DNA from: Moniliella sp. 'wahieum'
Lineage: Eukaryota; Basidiomycota; Moniliellomycetes; Moniliellales; Moniliellaceae
Reading direction: 5' to 3'
Assembly (NCBI GenBank): GCA_003971905.1
Contig: RSEE01000137.1
Location: 89,387 to 153,386, forward strand
DNA length: 64,000 bases
The notes under the pieces are model-generated. The model did no database searches, was not told where the DNA came from, and worked only from the letters and a program-made list of their open reading frames with translations. Positions within the stretch are counted from its first letter, which is position 1. Each line of letters begins with the position of its first letter. Made by a program: the position numbers and the translations under genes. Of this stretch, positions 11,421-23,200 are shown piece by piece.

Positions 11421-12198
11421 GAGGTGGAGGTGGCAACGTAGCCTTAGCCAGAAGCTTCGATGTGAGCGAGGCTACCTCAGCGGTACACGGCATCGGGCGA
11501 GGTCACATGGTCACAGGTCACGTGGCTCTCGTCTGCCTCGGTTGCCCCCGAGGGCGGCTACCGAATAGGAAGGAGTACTGGGACTGAGTAACTGACCACT
11601 GACCGGTGACCACGCCGCGTCAGCCAGCCACCCGCCAGCCACGCCGTGCCGATCTGGGAGATGAAAGCTCCGATTTCCAACACCAGTGCTAAGCTTGTAC
11701 CTTGACGCTGGAAGCTCGACAACGAGGAAAACTATGCCGGTGCTTGAGCACCATTGTAACCAACAGAGATGGTCTATGCATCATGCTTGGTTTGATCAGA
11801 ATCTTAGTCAACTTGATTCCTGTTTATACCCATTGCACTGTGGAGAAGGGGAGCGAGCTAGGGAGGGAGCAGAGACAGCATATGGGCCGGTACGATATAA
11901 AGAGGGAGACAAGGGGACGGAGGGATAGAAGATGGAAAGAAGGATGTATATGATTAGCAAAAGAGAGAGGAAGTTGCCTCGTCGAGCATCCAACAGGAAC
12001 CAAGGAGGGGAGGGGCGAGGCCCAAGCGAAAGCTAGTAGCTAGTAGCTAGTAGCTAGTAGCTCGCAGTAGTATTAGCAGTGTGCGCAACCATGGATGTAG
12101 TCGGTGAAGGTTGCTCTGCGGGAGCTAGAGTAGGTTGCTCGTGCTAGTAGGCGCCTAATAGGATAATGGGCACAGAGGGAGGACCAAAAAGAGTAAGT
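11421..12198. other. Intergenic region, b5 reductase to SCOT
   Basis: Both flanking genes are on the minus strand, so this holds the b5 reductase promoter and the SCOT 3' region. A 7-bp tandem repeat, AGCTAGT about 4.5 times, lies at 12031-12062. No gene was seen. Confidence 0.5.
12031..12062. repeat. AGCTAGT tandem repeat
   Basis: About 4.5 head-to-tail copies of a 7-bp unit; simple repeat between two genes. Confidence 0.8.
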
Positions 12199-13872
12199 TT
12201 ACTGCTGCAGGGCGACCTTGAACGGTGCGCCAATCTTGGCCTTGACATCTTCGAGTGTAGCGCCGTCCATGAGCTCGATGAGGGTCAGGCCGCCCTCGGG
12301 GGAGGATCGATCGACATCAAACACGGCCAAGTCGGTGATGATGCGGGAAACGACCTGTGCACCCGTGAGGGGCAGCTGGCAGTTCTGGACGATCTTGGGG
12401 TTACCATGTTTATCGACGTGTTCAGTGAGGACGATGACGCGAGTAGAGTCAGGGGACGAAACGAGGTCCATGGCGCCACCCATGCCCATGACAACAGCGC
12501 CTGGGATCATGTAATTGGCCAAATCGCCATTGGCGCCCACTTGGAACGCGCCTAGCATCGTCACGTCCATCCGTCCACCGCGGATCATGCCAAAGGATTC
12601 GGACGAGTCAAAGAACGCGCCACCAGGCAGGACCGAGGTCGTCTCGTCGCCCGAGTTGATCATGTCGCCATTGACCATGGGCAAGGTAGGTGGACCGCCG
12701 AGGCCAGTGATGCCATTCTCCGATTGGAGCGTGATGTTGATGCCTTCCGGGACATAGCCTGCGGCATGGTTGGGCAAGCCAATGCCCAAGTTGACCACGT
12801 CGCCGTTACGGAACTCTTTAGCTGCGCGCATGGCGATTTTTTCGCGCGACTGTTGTTTGGCCGACAGGGCAGGCGGGTTGTCGCACGCGACGACAACGTG
12901 GGCAATCTTCTTGGGTTCGGTGGCCTTGACGACCGATTTGACATAGACTGCTTGGAGGTCAATCTCGTTGGGGTCCAACGCGCCAATCGGGACGATTTCC
13001 TCAGCTTCGATAATGGTGTTTGGCGTTCTTGGCAAAGGAGGTGTTAAAGTTACTTGCGGTCATGCGGAAGACGGCGTTACCTGCCTCGTCTGCTCGCCAC
13101 GCATGGATCAATGCGACATCGGCGTAAATTGCTTCTTCCAAAATATAATCTTTGCCACGGAACCTACGTTCTTCCTTGGGCTCCGATACTTTGACTGCTT
13201 CCCCCTTCTTGTCTTGCGAGTAGCGAACGACCATCCCGCCACGCTGGACCAGCGTGTTGTGCCCTGCCGCAGTGTAAAATGCTGGAATGCCAAACGCTCC
13301 AGCGCGCATGCGCTCCGCCAAGCTGCCTTGCGGCGTCAGGTGCAAGTCCAACTCGCCGTCCTTGTTGTACATTTGCACGGCCAACTTGTTCAGGCCAACG
13401 TGGCTGGCTGGTCAACAGGACGCCACCTTGCCGCTCGAAAGAGTTCGTCTGTTCAACGTTCACCGTTCGCCCACCCAGCATCATGTCAGCAACTGAGTCC
13501 ATCAACGTTCACTTAGGCTACCCAACCAGGGTTAGGGCTGGGGGGGGACATACCAATACCCTGACCGTTGACCGAGACACTCTGGTTGACCAGATGCAAG
13601 TCCTTAATATCGTCGCGCTTAGCCAGAGCGGTCAACAAGGTAGCCGGAACGCCGCAGGAGCAGAAGCCGCCGATGGCCAAAGTGATGCCGCTCTTGAGTT
13701 CCGGTGCGGCAGCCAACGCTTCCGGGGCCGAGTTGAGCACTTGCTCACTTTGTTCAGTACTGACGGGGAGGTGCAGGCTGAGCATGCGAACGCGAAGGAG
13801 CGAGGCGACGTGCGGCGGGACCGAGCGCGCACGCATGGTCGGTGCGCCGCTCCGAAGTAGAGGGAAGAGCAT
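12199..13872 (-). CDS. Succinyl-CoA:3-ketoacid CoA-transferase, mitochondrial
   Basis: This enzyme moves CoA from succinyl-CoA to acetoacetate in ketone-body use and belongs to the family I CoA transferases. The A-half is seen as ITLAIGGFCSCGVPATLLTAL, ELDLHLTPQGSLAERMRAG, GIPAFYTAAG and YADVALIHAWRADEAGN. The B-half is seen as RNGDVVNLGIGLPNHA, the active-site LQSENGITGLG (its Glu is the catalytic residue by family knowledge), GGRMDVTMLGAFQV and MDLVSS. The protein ends in KVALQQ with TAA at 12199. The ATG at 13872 opens an Arg/Ser/Leu-rich leader suited to mitochondrial import. An intron fits 13493-13553 (GTATGT donor, CTAAC branch). Frames shift near 13395 and near 13035, where the conserved join to TIIEAEEIVPIGALDP needs an indel. 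Without these shifts the length would be close to the usual 500 or so residues. Confidence 0.92.
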
Positions 13873-13913
13873 GGTGGGCGCAGCACTCAGGCAGTGGGAG
13901 AAGGTGGTGGTGA

Positions 13914-13934
13914 GGGGGGGGGGGGGGGGGGGGG
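13914..13934. repeat. Poly-G tract (21 G) in the SCOT leader
   Basis: An uninterrupted run of 21 G on the + strand, which is poly-C in the sense of the SCOT gene. It lies between the putative TATA element and the start codon. Runs of this length are prone to sequencing error, so the length is approximate. Confidence 0.8.
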
Positions 13935-13975
13935 AGCAACAACGTAACCCACGACAGGCGCGAAGGGGACGGGAC

Positions 13976-13985
13976 TATATATATA
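13976..13985 (-). promoter_or_regulatory. TATA-like element of SCOT
   Basis: A TATATATATA run about 105 bp upstream of the SCOT start codon in otherwise GC-rich DNA. Position and composition fit a core promoter; this is inference. Confidence 0.4.
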
Positions 13986-13989
13986 CTGA

Positions 13990-15600
13990 TGCCAGGGACA
14001 CTTTGTGCGTGGTGTGTGTGTGTGAGTGCGCCCCTTCGCCTCAAGATCTGCGCCTGCTACTTCGTCCTCAGTCCTCGACCAGGCCCGCGTCCGACCAAGC
14101 CAAGCCCATGCGCCATGGCCTGCCCCAAACCGACACCGCTTCAGGCCGTGGCGCCTGGCTTGAAGCTGCAAGCTGGAAGCTTCAATTGAAGCTGCACCAC
14201 ACGGGGCGCTGCGTCATAGGCGCGTCGCACGTGTCGGGCGTCACGCGGGCGGCGTCCGACCTGAGGCTCAGGCCGTGTAGCGTCTGGCCTCAGGCCTCAG
14301 GCCTCACGCGTCAGGTTCACCAGCGGGCACAGCTTGCACTGGGAGGGTGCGGGCTGGGATTGAGACACAAAAAACATGAACAACATGGAAAACATGGCGA
14401 CGCGCCCGTGTGCGGATCTGGATCTGAGTCTGAGGCCTGAGGTCGATCGGAGGTAGGCAGGTCTGAGGCTGCGCTGCACTTCGAGCTTCACGTTGTGCGT
14501 TGTGGCCTGTCTCCGTCACACGCGTCACTAATCACTCTGCGACGCGCTAAGCGCTAAGGTGTTAATAGGCGCTAGGCAAGCTTCAAGTGACAGTCACTAG
14601 TCACTAGTCACAAGTCACGCTCCACACACGCTCCCGTGTCGCGCTCGGGGCTCGGTGGTCTGCCTTCTCCCACTCCCATCCACGGGCCATGAGTATATGA
14701 GCACGGGGGAGTGAATAGTGAGTACTGTAAGGCCAATTGAAACCAGCCATGCAAATCAATCAAATCATCTTCATCACCAGTACAGTAGTTCAACACACGT
14801 TCCGACCAACCAATCAAAAGGCCCGCGTCGGTTGTCACATGTCCCACACACACGGGCTCTCGATATCTCAATAGCTTTTGACCCCGTCAGCTAGCGAATG
14901 AACATTGGAATCCCCCGATCCCACGTCCTCACAGACTCCTCATTGCCACTACTCACTCACTCACTCACTCGTCTCCTGTTGGGCGTGGTGCGCATGTGCG
15001 TCCCGTTGGGGGTCCTCTGTCGCACACGCCACGCCCCCCGCCTCCCAACGGGCCCCACTCGACGTTCCACGGTCCACCCGCTTGGAGGTGCATGGGTCCA
15101 TGGGTACGTGAGCGTGAACGTGAAGGTGAACGTGAGAGACGCGAAACGCGTTGCCCGTCGCGTCGCGTGTCGGTGCGGCTGGGATGGCGGAGCGGGGCGA
15201 TGGAAGTGAAGAGTGCTAGTGAAGAGTGAATGTGAATACGGAGGATTGGATGGAGTTGGCAAGCGGCAGGACCGAGGGTACATGCTTTACCTGGTACAGG
15301 CCATACAAGGGGTTGACGGTCTTGAAGCTTCAAGCGCTGTGGCAGGCTGGGCAGGCGGCAGTTTGATTAGAGTTGGTTGTATTTGAGTTGGTTGCAACAG
15401 GGTTAGACCGTAGATCGTAGATGGTGCTAGGGTTGGGCCTTGGGCGTCGCTTGGGCATGGCCACTGCGGGGTTAACAATAACCACACGCGCGGTAGGGTT
15501 GGCCCTCCATTAACTAAGCCCGGGCAGAGTCTTACGTACTCAGGGTCGACTTACAGGGTACCCTCCATGGCATCCATTCAGGAGGATGGACCCATCAGGT
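13990..15600. other. Intergenic region with iterated palindromic motifs
   Basis: No gene was recognised. It carries runs of short palindromic words: GAAGCT/AGCTTC variants at 14159-14195, CCTCAGGCCTCAGG at about 14285-14315, GTCACTAGTCACTAGTC at 14592-14608 and the perfect 14-bp palindrome CTTGAAGCTTCAAG at 15321-15334. Similar words recur in other intergenic regions of the window but not in the genes. Confidence 0.5.
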
Positions 15601-15692
15601 GGGTTCGTGGTGTAGTGGTATCATGCTCTTTAGGGTTGCAGTTGCAATTGCCTGGTGTAGAGGTGGTCCTCGGTTCGATCCCGGGCGGACCC
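15601..15692 (+). tRNA. tRNA-Pro (AGG), intron-containing
   Basis: The acceptor stem is GGGTTCG with CGGACCC (one G-T pair). An A box TGGTGTAGTGG lies at 15608-15618 and a B box GGTTCGATCCC at 15672-15682. The T stem CTCGG/CCGGG closes loop TTCGATC. The anticodon loop reads TTAGGG, giving AGG for proline, followed by about 20 extra bases before the 3' side of the anticodon stem, as expected for a nuclear tRNA intron at the canonical place. The anticodon stem is one base short or has a G-G mismatch, so an indel error or a decayed gene is possible. A T6 tract follows directly. Confidence 0.75.
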
Positions 15693-15693
15693 C

Positions 15694-15699
15694 TTTTTT
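15694..15699 (+). terminator. RNA polymerase III terminator
   Basis: A run of six T begins one base after the tRNA 3' end, the standard Pol III stop signal. It supports transcription of the tRNA gene. Confidence 0.75.
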
Positions 15700-15985
15700 G
15701 GGTAAGGGCGGCAAGATGGGGCACCCTGCCAGAGGAGGCACTGCCAGCGAAGCTTGAGTGTAAGCTCCTCACGCTATTCCAACCTTCAATGCAACAGGGA
15801 GAAGAGGAAGGAGGGGAACGCGGGCGCGACGGTAACCAATCCGGAGCGCGCGAGTCGCGGAACTCTATAGCCAGTTCCGCTTGCCAGCGACATGGCCGAT
15901 CCAGCCATCACACCACGTGGTGCCACATGCAACCACACTCCAACAGCTGCTGCCTCCTTTCCCCCACTTTTGGCTTCAATTGCCC

Positions 15986-16130
15986 CTGCCTGACTCCTAC
16001 CCGGCTTCTGCCATCTCGACTCGTCACCTACCTCGCTGCTTCCCTCTGCCCTCGCCTTGATCCCCGGTACTTCTCTCTGCCACAAACCGTACTTTCGCCA
16101 GTCCGATTGCTCGGCCAACACAACAAGACC
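15986..16130 (+). repeat. 145-bp direct duplication, copy 1
   Basis: It matches 16400-16550 in the same orientation, from CTGACTCCTACCCGGCTTC through ATCTCGACTC, GCTGCTTCCCTCT and TTGATCCCCGG to CGATTGCTCGGCCAAC. Copies are about 415 bp apart. Confidence 0.7.
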
Positions 16131-16399
16131 ATCTTTTCACACTACAATATGCCGAGAGAGCACCGAACTGCGTTCCTCATCTGTTTCGCTGTTTCCGGTA
16201 TTGCCTATGGTTGTGGTTGGATACCCAACCCAGTCTCAAGACTCATTGGTGTTGAAGACGCGTATGCAAGAAGGAACTCTCAGAAGACGCCAACGAGCTC
16301 AAGCAAGCTCATCAGTCTTGAAGCTTGAAGCTTTTGACGCGTCTTTTAACATCTCCAGTGACATGTGACAAGAACTACTTTCCTTACCAAGTAGGGTTT

Positions 16400-16550
16400 G
16401 CCCCCTGACTCCTACCCGGCTTCGTGCCATCTCGACTCCTCACCTAACTCGCTGCTTCCCTCTCTGCCCCTCGCCTTGAAGCTTGATCCCCGGTGCTTCT
16501 CTGCCACAGACCGTAGTTTGTCGCCAATCCGATTGCTCGGCCAACGCAAC
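16400..16550 (+). repeat. 145-bp direct duplication, copy 2
   Basis: This is the partner of 15986-16130. It differs by small insertions; one of them adds the GAAGCTTGA-type word that is common in these intergenic regions. Confidence 0.7.
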
Positions 16551-17248
16551 AATCCAGCGCCTATTCGGAGGATTCGCCGGTGAGGTCATCGATTCATCCC
16601 TGAGCCTGCGGGCCTACTGCCTAATGCCCCGCGGTACGCGGATGGATAGATTGGGTGCCAACCAGAAAAAAACGGTTAAGGGTCTGATTCTCAGGTCGCA
16701 GGGCCTCAGGGCCTCAGGGCCGGCCTTTGGGCTGGCCCCAGCAGGCGCCCGGCAGCCCCAGGACGGGATGGGCGCGTGGGCGTGTACTCCCACCGCCTGG
16801 TCTGCGGGGACTAGGTCAATACCACTCTTCCGTGCGCGCGTTTCTCGAACTGTGCGGCGGCTCCCACGGGAGCAGTGTGGATTCGGACTGATACTGAACC
16901 CGTCGGTACTAGGCATCACATGTCACAATGTCACAGCGCGAGAGGCAGGCATCGAGCTAGTCACTGGTTATCACTAGACTAGATCACTCGCCCTCAACAC
17001 TTTTGTGTCGACCGGACCTGGCCTGTGTGTGTTTTTTTCTTCTTTTTGGGCCGGCTTGTGCGAATCGTTTCAGATGATGCATGCCACAGTGCCACCCCTC
17101 TTTCTCTCGTCTCTTTCCGTGTGTTCGTCGTCTGCATCGACCCAACCTCGACGCTGTCTGGCCCCTGTTTTGCCTGTTGCCTCCTTCCATCTCCTCCTCC
17201 GCTCTCCCTCTCCCTCTCCCACCACCTCCACCCCACCTCGTTGTCACC

Positions 17249-18312
17249 ATGTCCATCCCCACCATGGCCGACGCCTCTGCCCGCCCAACCCGGAATCATG
17301 GCGTGTTCCCCGCCTGGTCCCAGAGCCCCAACATGGTCCTCGTCGCATCGAAGGCCACATCAATCCCACCACGACTTGCGTGCTGTGGTACGTTGCATTC
17401 TCCCCTGTCCGCTCGCTCTCGCTTGCCGTTTCCCCCTTCCCCGCTTCTTGTGCCCACGTGCCAGTGGTGAAGTTTGGCGCTAACCTTATCCCGGATCCCT
17501 CATCTCCATTTTGCTTTGCTGCGCTTTGCTCTTCTGTACTTCGTTTCCTCCTTACCCTCTTCCCATGTGGGTCGTAGAACGCGCGTGACGGGGAAGATTC
17601 TGTTCCGGTTCAAAAAGTCCGAGACGCGGGAAGAAGGTACGCTTTCGTTGAAGCGGGTCACGTTTGTGGTGCAAGACCGGGAGGGGAAAGAACTGTTGCA
17701 TGTGATCCAATCGGCCGCGGCGTTATTTGGTACCGAAGGCGGATGGAAGATCACGAATGCGGAAACGGGTGAGGTGGTGTGCAAGTTGCAACATCATTTG
17801 TTGAGTTTGGATGTGCTCAAGCCGCGTCGCGCGATTTATGCCACGTTTGCCAATACTGCTGCCGGAGAGGCCGGTGTGGGAAAGCAGGCAAGGCACCGAG
17901 CAAGACGGTACAGTTGCACCCGGTCAATGGGGTGGGCGAATGGGACATTAAACAAGACGACAAACATACCCTGCTTCAAATTGTTGAACCTTTGGCGGCT
18001 AATAACGTCCATGCTACCGTTCCCAGTATGTTCTTGTTCTTCATCTCTCTCTCTCTCTCCCTCTTTTTCTCTCTCTTTGGCCCTCTTCTTTTGCTCTCTC
18101 CCTCTTTGGCTCTTTGGCTCTCTGCTCTGTCTCTCTCTCTGCAGCCGCACTAACTGACCGCACCGTACCCCACTCCAGTCCCGCCCTACGCCGACGTGCT
18201 ACTGTTCACCACACTCGGCTTGATCGCACGGCAAGAAGATGTGCACAGCCTACAATCCCCTCGCGGCGTCATCATGGACAACTATGCCGCCGGCAGTTCC
18301 ATGAACAAGTAA
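17249..18312 (+). CDS. LOR/tubby-C-like domain protein (tentative)
   Basis: The clearest part is VTGKILFRFKKSE, GTLSLKRVTFVVQDREGKEL, LFGTEGGWKITNAETGEVVC and LQHHLLSLDVLKPRRAIY. This alternation of hydrophobic strands resembles the LURP-one-related/tubby-C fold (also related to phospholipid scramblases), whose function in fungi is mostly unknown. The last exon reads PPYADVLLFTTLGLIARQED and ends NYAAGSSMNK with TAA at 18312. A 153-nt intron fits 18026-18178 with a GTATGT donor, a CACTAAC branch at about 18149 and a CAG acceptor. The ATG at 17249 has a good context (TCACCATG). A further intron between about 17385 and 17575 is likely, since only there does the frame join the domain. At least one shift remains near 17880. 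The family call is mine from pattern alone. Confidence 0.6.
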
Positions 18313-20270
18313 CCGCGCCACCGAGAGCCACCGAGAGCCACCGAGTCAACGAGCCAACGCACCAATGCGCCAACGAGCCAATGAAGCAACGAGCCCAGCA
18401 GTATACACCAGTAAACCAGTAACCGCACCGCGCCTCGTTCTCGTTTTTGACGTGCGTGTACGCTACGGGCTGGGTAGGTAGGTAGGTTGGCGTTTGGAGG
18501 TCCTGGATCAATGATCATTCGATGGCTCTTTTCGTTTGCTGTTGGGTTTGCCGTTGGGTTTGCCGTTGAGTTTGCCGCTGGGGTCCTATCCCCCCTTTGC
18601 CCCCCTCTATGCCCCATATCTATCCCCCTATTCGTCCCCCTATACATATACATACATATTGATTTTCACTGTGTGCGCAGTGACCGCCCTGGCATGTTGT
18701 GCCCGATAGTTGGTGTCCCGTACAACCTCAGTCCTTCCTACCTGCGCTGAAGACTTTAGTTCGTTAGTTCGCCCACCCGCTCCCGCTCTCGCTCCTGCCA
18801 CCCACCTCAGGCGACGGATGCTGGCGCTTGGCCTGCACGTCCACCCCCCCTCTCAGGCGAGATTTGAGAGTCGAGAGTCGAGATTCGAGAGCAGTGTGTT
18901 CCGCAGGCGCCGGCGCGTAAAGTATATCGGTTGGGAAGGTTGGTGGGGTTGGGGTTGCGGTAGGGATATAGGTGTACTGTTTGAGCCGATGTATACGTGG
19001 ATACTTCTGCATGCACTACTACTAAGTAGTAGTACGAATATAGGTACCGTTTGGGTACGTTGTGGCCACGCACCTTAGACTTAAGACTTTGGCTGGACAG
19101 GGTATTACCTCATTTCAATGATTAATGATGGGACGACCCAAAGCGCACACCTTAGTAGTCCACCTCTGGCTCTCATCTCCACCAGAGCCAGGCCCACAAG
19201 GCCGCACTAGCCACAGCTACAGCACGCTTACGAGTACGCCGTGTGTCTTTTGGTTCCAGAAAAGGTGGACGCCATATATATCGCCATATAGACTGGGACT
19301 GGGACTGGGCCTGGGACATGGACTGGAACGGGGACGAGGACGGGGACCAGGGACCGGGGGAGAGAGAGGCCGACCTCAACGTGGCCTAGACAAGAGAGAG
19401 AACGGGGCAGAGGCCCTAACGAGACACGCCAGTCACCCGCCCCAAAGAGAGAGAGAGAAAGACCGAAGAGAGAGCCAAGCCGGTGAAAAAGGAACAGTAA
19501 AAGAGCGGAGAACGAAGGCAACAGAAGAACAGGAAAAAAAAGGCCACCAACAAGGCTACCAAGGCCACATACTAGAGAGAGGAAAAAAAAAAAAACTGTC
19601 TGAAGCGCACACTGGACGCTGGACGCTGGACGCATATCAAGAAGGATGCATAGCACCAAGACCATAGGGTGACGGGAGGGAAAGGAACAGCGTAACCAAT
19701 TCGGTAGGTAGGTAGGTAGGGAAGCGGGGAGGGAAGGTAGGCTTATAGGTAAGGGGTAGGTAAGAAGGTAGGGAGGGAAGGAGGGAGGGAGGTATACTGT
19801 GTGGGGGGGAGAGTAAGATGTAACAAGCCAAGGCTACCCCCTACCCTACCCCCCCTCCCATCGGGGAGAAAGGGGAAGAAAGGAGGTAAACGCAAAGAAA
19901 AGAGGGCCAGCATCCTAAACTCAACCAACTTGCTCTCCCAGTCTGCCCACCACACATCCGCCATCGATCGTACTCACCAAGGCAGACGTCCACCGGGCAG
20001 ACGGGCAGCCAGCCAGGCAAACAGAAAGACAGACAGACAGACAGAGAGGCAGACAGGCAAATAACCAGAGAGGCAAAGAGACAAGCTAACCGAGACCCAC
20101 GTGCCCCGTCCCATCGAGGGGTGAGGCGGGATGAGCGGGACACATGAAAACCCCAGCTGCTCGAGCGGCTCAAGACACTGGAGCCCATCTCGCGGTCAGG
20201 CACGCACGTCGGAGCGCGCGCGCATTTCCACCTGTCCCTCCGCACCGCATCCGCATCAGGATCAGCATCG
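18313..20270. other. Intergenic, low-complexity region
   Basis: A + strand frame with ATG near 19128 stays open to 19667 (about 180 codons) but is Arg/Gly/Glu-rich and looks driven by composition (GACTGG-type repeats near 19290-19350, AGAG tracts). GGTAGGTAGGT runs lie near 18473 and 19706. Here the LOR-like gene and the Cu-ATPase gene converge. I call no gene. Confidence 0.4.
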
Positions 20271-23200
20271 TCAGCCACGCGGGCGTACCCCCGCGGGCTG
20301 CTGGTGGCCAGCCAGGGGAACCAAGTGCGCCAGGCCACGGGCGACCAAGGTACCCAAGGTACCCATGGAGCGGCCGGATCTTGCGCTGGCTCCCCTGGCA
20401 CGGTAGCTGGGCGCAGTCCCGCATGTTGTTCTCGGTGTTGTTCTTGCCCGGGGGAGGGGGAGGGGCTGAGTGAGCTGTACGGGTCTGTGCCAGAACCGCA
20501 ACGTCAACGAGGACAGGACGACAGAGACAGACGAGAAGGCCATGAGGGCAGAAGCTAGCATGGGAGGAAGGTGGATGCCCCAGGGGAGAAGGATACCCAT
20601 AGCCAACGGGATGGCCACTAAGTTGTACCCTGTAGCCCAGAGGAAGTTGAGGTGAATTTGGCGTAGGATGCGACGGGATAACAATACGGCTGCTACCACG
20701 TCGCGTAAATCGTTTCGCATCAACACTACGTCCGCAGCTTCCATCGCCACGTCCGTCCCGCTTGCCAGGGCGATCCCAACGTCCGCACAGGCTAGCGCGG
20801 GCGAATCGTTCACCCCGTCCCCGACGAAGGCTAAGGTCGCCCGGGGCGAAGCGATGGGCGAAGCAACCCAGCCTCCGCACCAACGTTCCCTCCTCCTCCG
20901 CCTCGCAGCTTGCGCGAGCGAAGCAGCATCACCAGTTCCACCAGCAGCACCAGCACCATCAGCAGAAGAAAGAGGAAGAGAACCTGGCTCGTCCGGTACG
21001 TCCCATACGTGGTCCTCTTGCAACTCGCGCACCAACGCCGCCTTGCCCGCGGGGGATACGGCTGCGTACACGTGACTTTGGTCGATACCGACTTGACGGG
21101 CAACAGCTAGGGCGGTACTGCGCGCGTCGCCTGTGACCATGGAGGACTGAATGCCCCACTGAGCCAAGAGACGTACGACCAACGCTGCTTCAGGTTTGAG
21201 TGTATCGCTCAAGGCGAATGCGCAGCACGCCGAGCCGTCCAGAGCGACGTGCACGACGGTCTGGCCTTGCGTTTGGTGGTCGTGCGCAAAGGCCAGCAAG
21301 GTCGCGGGCGCAGAGACTGCCATGGTCTGCGAAAGGTGCGCGAGTGTGCCAATGGCCAAAGTGTGGGTCGTGTGCTGCGCCGTACGTACTTGTGCTACCA
21401 CCCCGGCGCCAGGGACCGACTCAAATTGAATCACATGCGCACTGTCGTCTTCTCCACGGGGTTCTGCTCCTGTTCCTTCCGGGTCCTGCTCTTGTTCTTT
21501 GATTTCTTGCTCTTGCTCCGTGGTGTCGGGTTGGTGGTGTGCGCGGCGCGAGGGCGAGGGGTAAAGGCAGTCAAAGCCTTGGCCAGCGGATGCTCCGATA
21601 AGCGTTCCACCGCATGGATCATAGCCAAGACGGTGGTGTGGTGCGCATCGGTACAGCGGGTCCGTGTTGGTGTCGGTGTCGGTGTCGGAGTCGGAGTCGG
21701 CCCAGGCCAGGTGCTGCACCGAAAGGCGACCGACAGTCAAGGTGCCCGTCTTGTCAAACAAGACGCGGCGAATGGAGTGGCTCGCCTCGAGTGCCGGAGC
21801 GCCCTTGATCAAAATACCATTTGGGCGCCGGTGCCTGTGCCGACCATGACGGACGGCGGTGGGGGTGGAGAGGCCCAATGCACAGGGACAAGCGACGACG
21901 ACGACAGAGATGCAGAGTTTGAGACAGACCATGGTACTGGACATGCTGGCAGTGACAAAAGCCGAAGGCAGTAGGGTAGGCGGTAAGATCCAGTGCACCA
22001 AAGCCATCCAGACAAGAAACGTTCCCAAGGCCAAGCTCACTACGACAGGGACAAAGATCGCTGCGATGCGATCGGCAAACGCTTGGATCGGAGCCTTGCT
22101 CGCCTGCGCTTCTTGCACCAACGAAACGACTTGCGCTAACGCCGTCTCCTTGCCCACCCGTGTCACACGGACATCCAACGTGCCCGTCACCCCATTTACC
22201 GTACCGGCACTTACACGAGCTCCGGGCTTCTTGCTCACGGGCAAACTCTCGCCCGTCAACATAGACTCGTCCACCTCGCTCACCCCACGTTCGATCGTGC
22301 CATCAGCCGGCACCTTGGTACCCGGCAAGACCTTGAGCAAATCGCCCACTTGCAACAGGTCACTGGCAATTTGCTTTTCGGCCGCGCCGGCACCCGTGGG
22401 ATCCGTGTAAATCGTCGCGACGCTCGGGGCCAAACTGATTAGCTGGGACAAGGATTCGCTCGTTTTGCCCTTGGCCGTCGTTTCCAGGTACCGGCCGAGT
22501 GAGACAAACGTGATGAGCATCACCGAGGTATCAAAGAACGTAGCGGGCGGCATGCACATGCCAGCATGCATCGCCATGCCAGGCGTTGCGGTGGTGGTGC
22601 TGGTGGTGCTGGTGGTGGCAGCGGCCATGGTCATGCCAGCCGATGTGCCTGCCAATGCGTCGTCGGGGCATCCGATCCACAACGAGACCAACAGCGACAC
22701 GAGACTAAATGCAAACGCTGCCGTTGTGCCAAACACGACGAGCACATCCATGTTGGCCGAGCCGTGGCGGAGCGCCTTGGCTGCCGAGCGGTAAAATTGA
22801 GCGCCCAAACCAAATTGGACAGGCAGGACGGGCGAGGACAAGCAGATCTTTAAGAAACAGTCCGGGCCACAGTTGCCATACCAACCATCTGCGTGCCCAT
22901 GCGACCTTCATCAAAACCATGATCAGCATGACTGGCAGGGCAAAGCTCAATGCGATCCAGAACGACCTGCGCCACTTGACGGCCTCTTCGACGCGGCTCA
23001 AGGACCGCAACTGAGTCGTATTGCTCTCGTCGTACACGACCGCATCAAATCCCATATCTTCAATTGCCTCCACCAGCACACGTACGCCCGCCACCTTGGC
23101 ACGGTCGAACCGGATGCGCGCCTGGTTGAGCATGAGGTTGACCGACGTCCTCGACGCCCGGCAGGGCATCGAGACCTTGCTGGATGGTCGCGCTGCAGGA

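Larger units (their letters stand above)
15700..17248. other. Intergenic region between the tRNA and the LOR-like gene
   Basis: It holds a direct duplication (described separately), CTTGAAGCTTGAAGCTTTT at 16317-16335, and the imperfect hairpin GGGCCGGCC/GGCTGGCCC at about 16718-16740. No gene can be supported, although several frames stay open. Confidence 0.45.
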
